Assembly: GCA_958510825.1 (NCBI GenBank)
Contig: OY294044.1
Span: forward strand, 72,118,095 to 72,182,094
Source: Brachypterus glaber
Lineage: Eukaryota > Arthropoda > Insecta > Coleoptera > Kateretidae
DNA length: 64,000 bases
Reading direction: 5' to 3'
In this document: positions 57,665 to 64,000 of the stretch, piece after piece
Layout: every line of letters begins with the position of its first letter
Position numbering within the stretch: position 1 is the stretch's first letter
Notes under the pieces: model-generated
The model's database searches: none
What the model was told of the DNA's origin: nothing
Seen by the model: the letters and a program-made list of their open reading frames with translations, nothing else
Program-made: the position numbers and the translations under genes

Positions 57665-58795
57665 TTGACAAAAAATTCGTAATCTACGACCCCAAAAACC
57701 CTATATACCGATTTTGAGTCGGCATGGTTCATAAATGCCAAAATTCGCCATAAAAATCCCCAGAAAAAAAAAAACAGAAAATCCCCAGATCCCAATTTTG
57801 GTTCGAATAGCCCATAAATGACACAAGTCGTCAGCCATATTAAATTTTAATTAACTTTAAAGTAATAATACTTTAATCCGTTTATTTAAAAGTTGGTTTT
57901 GCTATTTTTGTCTTGCTATATTCGAAAAGTTCCCAACCGTGCGACGATTAACAATTTTTCCTAAAAAAATATTTTTTACATACTTGAACGCCGTATATAT
58001 TAATTTTTAAACTAGTACGTAGAAATCTCATGGTGTGAGCCGAATTGTGAGCTACATAGCTATATTTGCGAAAAAAAAATCCCGAAAACATTTTGCACAA
58101 AAATTTTATTTTCAGGTTCAGCTTTAGCTACCTTACAGATTTTTATATACCCGTTTTTAATAAAATATTCTAAACATTGCCTCCGGGCAAGAAGGGCAGA
58201 TCCAGGATCATCGACCTCAAAAACCTCTAACAATTTTCAGCTTTTTTTCTGTAAATCCCGATAAATGAAAAGTAGGCATTCATTTAAATTTTAAGTACTT
58301 GTACATTAAATGTAAATTAAATTTTAATTAAATTAAGTCATTTTCAACAACTTTTTATCTTAGCCCTTTCGAGCCTCACTAAAAGTTGTTATATACCGTT
58401 ATAACTCTCGAATTTCTCAAAAATATTTTAGGAGGCTATTTAAAGGTCTAAGGAGTTGAAAAATGCAAAAAAATCGATTTTTTTGAAAGTTATAAACCAG
58501 AATGATCCCTTAAGTTAATAAACAAAGAAGTCGTGGGGGTACCACTATTATGTGGCATCCGGTATATAAATATATATACCACCAGTCCTGTAGGGTTGTT
58601 CCAGTGTCTACCAGCAGTCCTAGTTACAAAACCATGTTATTATTTACAAGTATAAAGTACCACCTACCTCAAAAGTCAATTGTATCCAAAAATACCAAAA
58701 AAACTTAAAATAAGAATCATCTTTCTTTAAAAAAAAAATCGTCCTGAAAGGGTTAAAAAATTAAAATTGATAACTTTAATAATTATAATTATACT
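57665..58795 (+). repeat. 1.13-kb tandem duplication, unit 2
   Basis: This is an almost identical head-to-tail copy of unit 1. The right boundary is where ...TAATTATAC continues TCTCCTGTACGACTG instead of TTGAC. Microhomology at the joint is limited to a few T/A bases. Confidence 0.93.
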
Positions 58796-58799
58796 CTCC

Positions 58800-61700
58800 T
58801 GTACGACTGCGAAGGGTATAATAAGTAGTTTTTACTTTTTTACATCCAATTAAACCATATTAGGTATCTAATTATTTTAAAATGTATTTAATAATTACCT
58901 AATTGTTAATTCTTACAGTATTATGCATATTTTTCAATTTTTTCGTCGTGATTAGGCGAAAAAAATTCTAATATGTATATAGGTTGTTCTTTTATGTCTC
59001 ATTTTGAAGTGATCTTAGCTAATATTCTGAACTCAGTTTGTACCGCAAATGAAACAAAAAGAACGCATTCCCTAACTTATGTTTAATAAACTACTGTCAG
59101 ACAGCAACATAACCTATAAATCCAAGTAATTTACTGAAAACATTTTGAGAATCTACAAAATCTTCTTAGGCATAGATCAAATGTATTTTCCAGTAACAAA
59201 AGAAACAACTGTAAAAACGGTTTGTTATTTGACAAAGAAAACATATTTAAACTTAAAATTTTTGACATTCCACAACTGAGACTTCTCAAACGAATCTGCA
59301 GCAAAGGCCCTTGTTTTAGTTTAAGTAAAAAAAGAACTGTTGACAATTGAAATTTATCCTCAGGCATGCTCTAAGAAAATCTGAAAAAAGAACGACACTA
59401 TTATCTATTCTTACCTGCTCTAATCAGAACCTTTAATTTTAATATTTATCTACCAATCGTTTATCTAATTTACCCAATGATTTATTTTTCGTCTGATACT
59501 TCATGGTTTTACCCGAGGAAGGTTCATTTATATAACTCTCTAGTTATATAATATAAACAAAATATTAATTATCTTGAATCCTTTTAGATGAACTTGAGAT
59601 AACTCAGGAAATGTCTTTATAAAACATAAACTTGTCTTATCTCTATTTTTTTAATGCTTAGCAAATAAATATATGTAGTCGTAAAAATACCATAAAAATT
59701 TAAAATTTTAAAGAATAGTACACCTGGGGTAATAGTTATATTTTTTTTAAAATATTCTTAAAAGAATATTAGGTATTGTAGGTAAATGTAAAAAACTTTC
59801 ACTAAAGAAAGACCACAAGGGTGGAGCTAGACAAGGGTTATCATATTTAGTTTCAGTGACCTCAAAAACCCCATGTACCAATTTGTAAACTAACATTTTT
59901 GCGAGAATAATAATAAATATTTCCAAATTAATTTTTATATATGTATTATCTCATTAATTCATTCTTTTTATTTGTTAAACAATCATTTAATCATAATTTT
60001 ATTATTTTTTATTTATTTTTAACCTAGTTGAAAAAACGAATACAAATATTTCAAGGCTACGAACCTCCTCCGAAGTCAACTAGATCTTTATCCCTTATCT
60101 AGGGTGGTGGCAGCGCTATTATCACTATTTTTAAATCATCGAGGGTCTCGAGCCATAAGGTGGTCGTCTTTTCAGCTTCAGCCTCAATCTTTTCAATAAA
60201 AAACTCAATAAGGTTTTATTTGTGACCTCGGGGTTTTACACTGTGGAAGATCGTGGAATGTTTCTCAAATTTCCAAGTTCGTCAATAATTATTCTGTATG
60301 GTAGATACATATCAAGAAATGTAAAGTTTGTTATCGAATTCTAAATAACCTTCATTTTGGTCCATCTGTCCGTCTGCGTGTCACATTTTTCGTGAGCACG
60401 ATATACAGTATATATAAATATATATTAAATCATTTGAAAACTATTTTTAATACCAAGAAATGTTTTACCTAAGTTTTGGTAGTAAGGGATTACCAGATAA
60501 TTTTATTAGTCACTTGGAGGTTAACTTTTGCTAATAGTTAGGCACTGGACTATTCCTCTTGAAGATTATCTAAATATTAAATTTTTATACCAAATAAACA
60601 TTCGTATAAAAATATACAGTACAAGTTTTACTGTACAAATAAATAAAAAATAAAAAAAGCTTTATTAACATTTCACGTTTTAATTATATTTATAGCGTAG
60701 GTATAAACCCTACACTAAAAGTCGCTAGAAGTGTATTTTACAACGAATACCAATTAACGAGTACCAATTAACTTAACGAAAACTTCCAGGAGTTGAATTG
60801 TGGTCACCAAATCTTATCCACGAACAAAAAGTAACATTAGATTGGAATTATGGATCAAGAGAGAAACTTTGTGTTTCTTGTTACCTCCTTCGCCAATATT
60901 GTAGCAATATCACAAAAAATTTTGTTACAAGGGAGGGGGCTCAAAAATGGCACAAAATCGTGATACATACCCTTTTGTAGAAAGAATGTCCCTAAACTGA
61001 ATTTCAGGGTCAGTTCACTCAGGGACCCTAAAAACAGTATGGTAGGGAAAACTGAGGAAATGGCGTGACCCTAAAGGAAAACTTGTTAAAAAAAATTAAT
61101 TAATATTACTATGATGAATTCCACATATAATTACTATAATTTTATCTCAAAGCAGTATTATTAAAAAAGTAAATATACGGAGTGGCCCAAAATTAACTTC
61201 CTCCCTCTTCTTAACTTTTGAACGAGTAAAGATATCGAGTATATCGGAAGACAACCTTAACTATTTTAAAATTTGGGCAGGAGGCATAGAGGGGATTTTT
61301 TTAATGGGAAGGTGGTAGTATAGCATCATTTTAAACCTCATAAAATCTCTATTTACCCTTGTATTTGACCAAGGGAGGGAAATGAGGTGTTTCTAACTTT
61401 TTGGGAAGTTGCTGTTAATAATAATTAATTTTCCAACTGTTATGTATATATGTAATTATCCAGTTACTAAATGGTTGTGAATAAAAGCTTCAATGCAAGT
61501 TGCAATCTCCACTAAACGGCGGACGTTTGTTCACAGTTGTATTAAGTCATGGCGTAACTTGTTTGTTTTTTAATAACCTTTAAATTTTAGATATTTAAAC
61601 GCACGAAATTACCCGCTGCACGGAATTCCCCACTTTCCCCTATAATAGACCACATAGCAGCTTGGCTAATTTATGGAATAGACGGATAATTATAATTCGG

Positions 61701-62260
61701 AATAAAAAATAATGATTTAATAAAGAAATCCCAAAGACAGTAGCAACAAATCTTCTTGCCGAAACAAGCCAGCTAATAATAAATCCAACACGCAAACCTT
61801 TCATTACGGAACAAAAAGTGTACCATTAACATTATTTAAATGGTATAAAATACACAGAACCATTTGTTAACGACAATGTTGTTTGGTTCCTACTAATTAA
61901 CAATAATTAAGTGTTAATTTAGTTATAATTATCGATAAACATAATGATTTCGCAGACATAAATTATTTGAACCAATATTATGACATATTTAGTCCAATAC
62001 ACATGTATTTGGCATAAAAAATACCTCTCTTTTACCTCATGACTTGGAGGCCATTGAATTTTTCCATTACACTGATCAACACTCAAAAATTTGCCGACAC
62101 CATTTTAGTTGCATCTAGCTATATTTGATGAGCTGGACCTTTTTACGTTTTTCTCGATCAGCTCGTGTTTTGAGATATAGCGCACAGTGGTTTTTTGCCT
62201 ATAGTTGTAGTAAAAAAAATAGTTAAGGTCCAACTGATTTTTTTTGCGCTGGATTGGTTC
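58800..62260. other. 3.5-kb gene-free stretch with repeat fragments
   Basis: A dispersed-repeat fragment lies at about 59820-59890 (AGTGACCTCAAAAACCCC, compare 8560-8640). At 61180-61360 there is a segment like one end of the intron-2 foldback (TTAACTTTTGAACGAG). A TATAAAATA at 61850 on the plus strand is a possible core-promoter match, but no gene follows. Blocks of more even composition at 60050-60330 and 60780-61030 show no recognisable protein. Confidence 0.4.
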
Positions 62261-62264
62261 TCTA

Positions 62265-62905
62265 GTAATAGGGCTCTAAGCCAAAAAAAGCAGATTTAAA
62301 ATATCTTTATTCTTTTGTTTTTTATAGGCTTCTAAATTCAAAAAATTACATTTTGTCGTATTTTTTCGTTATATGTTCATGAAAATTTTATATAAATACT
62401 AAAGATATGTCTCTGATTTTTATAGGCAACACTAACACACATGTGAGATTTGTAAAAAAGTTTTAAATTGAATCCAGTAACGAAGATTTTACGGGGATTT
62501 ATTGAAAGCAGAACAACAATATTTTGAATTATTAATTGTTTATTTAATGTTATTTTAATGTTTTAAAGCAACGAGAAAAGATTTTTTTTGTTTTTTTCAT
62601 AATAAATTTAATTTATTATGTTGCTATCATAAAAAAAATAAAATATTTCAAAATTTTTGTTTTTTCGATAACCCCCGGTAAAATCTCCGTCATTGGATTA
62701 AATCTAAAACTTTTTATTTTTGTAAACCGCACATTTGTATATAAAAATTAGAGTCGTATGTTTAGTATTTATATAATTTTTTTTATCAAAATATATCGAA
62801 AAAATGCGAAAAAAAATATATTTTTTTGAATTTAGAAGCTTATTAAAAATAAGCGAATAAAGATATTTTAAATCCGATTTTTTTGGCTTGGAGCCTCACT
62901 AATAG
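62265..62905. mobile_element. foldback element with ~240-bp diverged arms
   Basis: GGGCTCTAAGCCAAAAAAAG, TTAAAATATCTTTATTCTTT and GTAACGAAGATTTTACGGGG at left pair with CCCCCGGTAAAATCTCCGTC, AATAAAGATATTTTAAATCC and TTTGGCTTGGAGCCTC at right. The AT-rich spacer is about 150 bp. Confidence 0.65.
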
Positions 62906-62909
62906 ATAA

Positions 62910-64000
62910 TAAATAAAAAAAAATCTTTTTTGTAGAGCAGTGTTATTATTCCGAATAACTTTTCGTCTCTGGAAGGCCGTTAGCGTGTAAAATGAAAGAC
63001 AATAATGTCATATGCAAGACCTTGCCTAGCACTTGCATTGCATCCAACCTTTGTCGTGTACGACGGCTCTAAGGACTGATAACCAATAATGATAGAAATA
63101 TGCATTATTCTGCGATGACATGGTTGAGATAAACCTGTAAAACAGGCCACATAACGTGACATGGTAATATATGATGTCGTTTATTATTTTTTGGTTTAAA
63201 TAAATGGATATTCGTGTTGAAAACAATGTGACATATATGCATATTAAGTTAGTTTGACGTTCATAACGGAATCTCAATTTAACTGAAAGAACGAGACAAT
63301 GAGAACCTTTAAGATGTTGCCATATATGGTCAATTTTCAGTAAATCAGAATGTTATCTTCTTTAAAGCAAATAAGTCACTTAAATAAAGACGATGTGTAA
63401 GTGGTCCTTAAATACATCCCTGTGGTTATCAAAAAATATGAAACGCACTTAGATGGGCATAATTAAAGGACATGTTTTACTGTCGAGGTAAATTATTTTC
63501 TGCAAAATATCAAAAAATATTAACCGCTGTATTTGGCAAATTTCCAAATGAAGACGGTAAGTACCGTGTACATTTTATGAATTGGCACCTCTGTGGAATG
63601 TGAAAAATTCAAGGTCACCTATACTTTACATGCTATATTTTACCTCTCCTCTTCCCCTTGCCTCAGCTCAGAGGTGCCAGTTAGTATTGTGACGACAGTA
63701 ATTGGTCCACGAATACATCTTTGTGGTATACCAAAAAATATTAAATACAATGAGATTAGTATAATCAGAGAGCATGGTTTACTCTAAAAGTAAACTTTTT
63801 CAGATATCTAGATATTACCTAATTTCTGTTTTTCTTAAGAGTAACAGTATTTGTACCATTTGGACAATTTTTGTACTCTTGATTACCATGGAAGGGTATT
63901 ATTACTAATCAGACTTTAAGATAATAAAATGTAACAGTTTTCTACATAATCCATAACAAAATATCCCAAAATAATTTTATTCCCACCACAAGAGAAATTC
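62910..64000. other. gene-free right end with a weak direct and inverted repeat
   Basis: Phrases GTGGTCCTTAAATACATCCC (63401) and TTGGTCCACGAATACATCTT (63702) form a diverged direct pair, both followed by TGTGGT(T/A)AT and CAAAAAATAT. GGCACCTCTG (63584) and CAGAGGTGCC (63668) are inverted. The remainder shows no gene or element boundary. The frame at 63593-63787 has no domain. Confidence 0.35.

Noticed and set aside
61840..61960. TATAAAATA on the plus strand as a promoter
   Set aside because: No downstream exon or open frame; TATA-like words are expected often at this AT content.

Overview
This is a stretch of an insect nuclear genome, most likely beetle-like. It is AT-rich, with very long non-coding spans, GT-AG introns and dense miniature and foldback transposons. 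It shows no bacterial gene organisation. I can support one protein-coding gene: innexin 3 (inx3), on the minus strand in five coding exons between 33950 and 22492. The exons splice into a 391-residue gap-junction protein that is complete from Met to stop. A splice acceptor 11 nt before the ATG shows that at least one more 5' non-coding exon lies upstream (higher coordinates). Part of the 34-64 kb region may therefore be a 5' intron of this gene; I could not locate that exon.

Layout. 1-9.2 kb: foldback MITEs, a broken GATTGT array with two MITEs, a 63-bp tandem repeat and diverged dispersed repeats. 9.2-14.2 kb: a 4985-bp interval flanked by TTAA with CCCTTTGGG inverted ends (piggyBac-like, no transposase seen). 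It contains a 3.5-kb foldback with ~1.5-kb arms, which itself holds younger insertions. 14.2-22.4 kb: more foldbacks, a pogo/Tigger-like MITE and a tRNA-headed SINE. 22.5-34 kb: inx3, its introns loaded with palindromic elements; one element ends about 13 bp inside the first coding intron. 34-64 kb: no recognisable gene, but many datable insertions. These include elements ending in CGAGGGG with exact 8-bp duplications, a TAGRGATCGACCGATA hAT-type element, a 120-bp tandem array, an 810-bp tandem duplication, and a nearly identical 1.13-kb tandem duplication.

The most distinctive pattern is a set of CGAGGGG-ended elements (30247, 35276, 48906, 52191). All four have perfect 8-bp target duplications, and their interiors are tandem arrays: a degenerate GATTGT array in three and 84-bp units in the fourth. 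I found no transposase, reverse transcriptase or CRISPR. Boundaries of repeats were read by eye and are accurate to a few bases only where a target duplication is stated.
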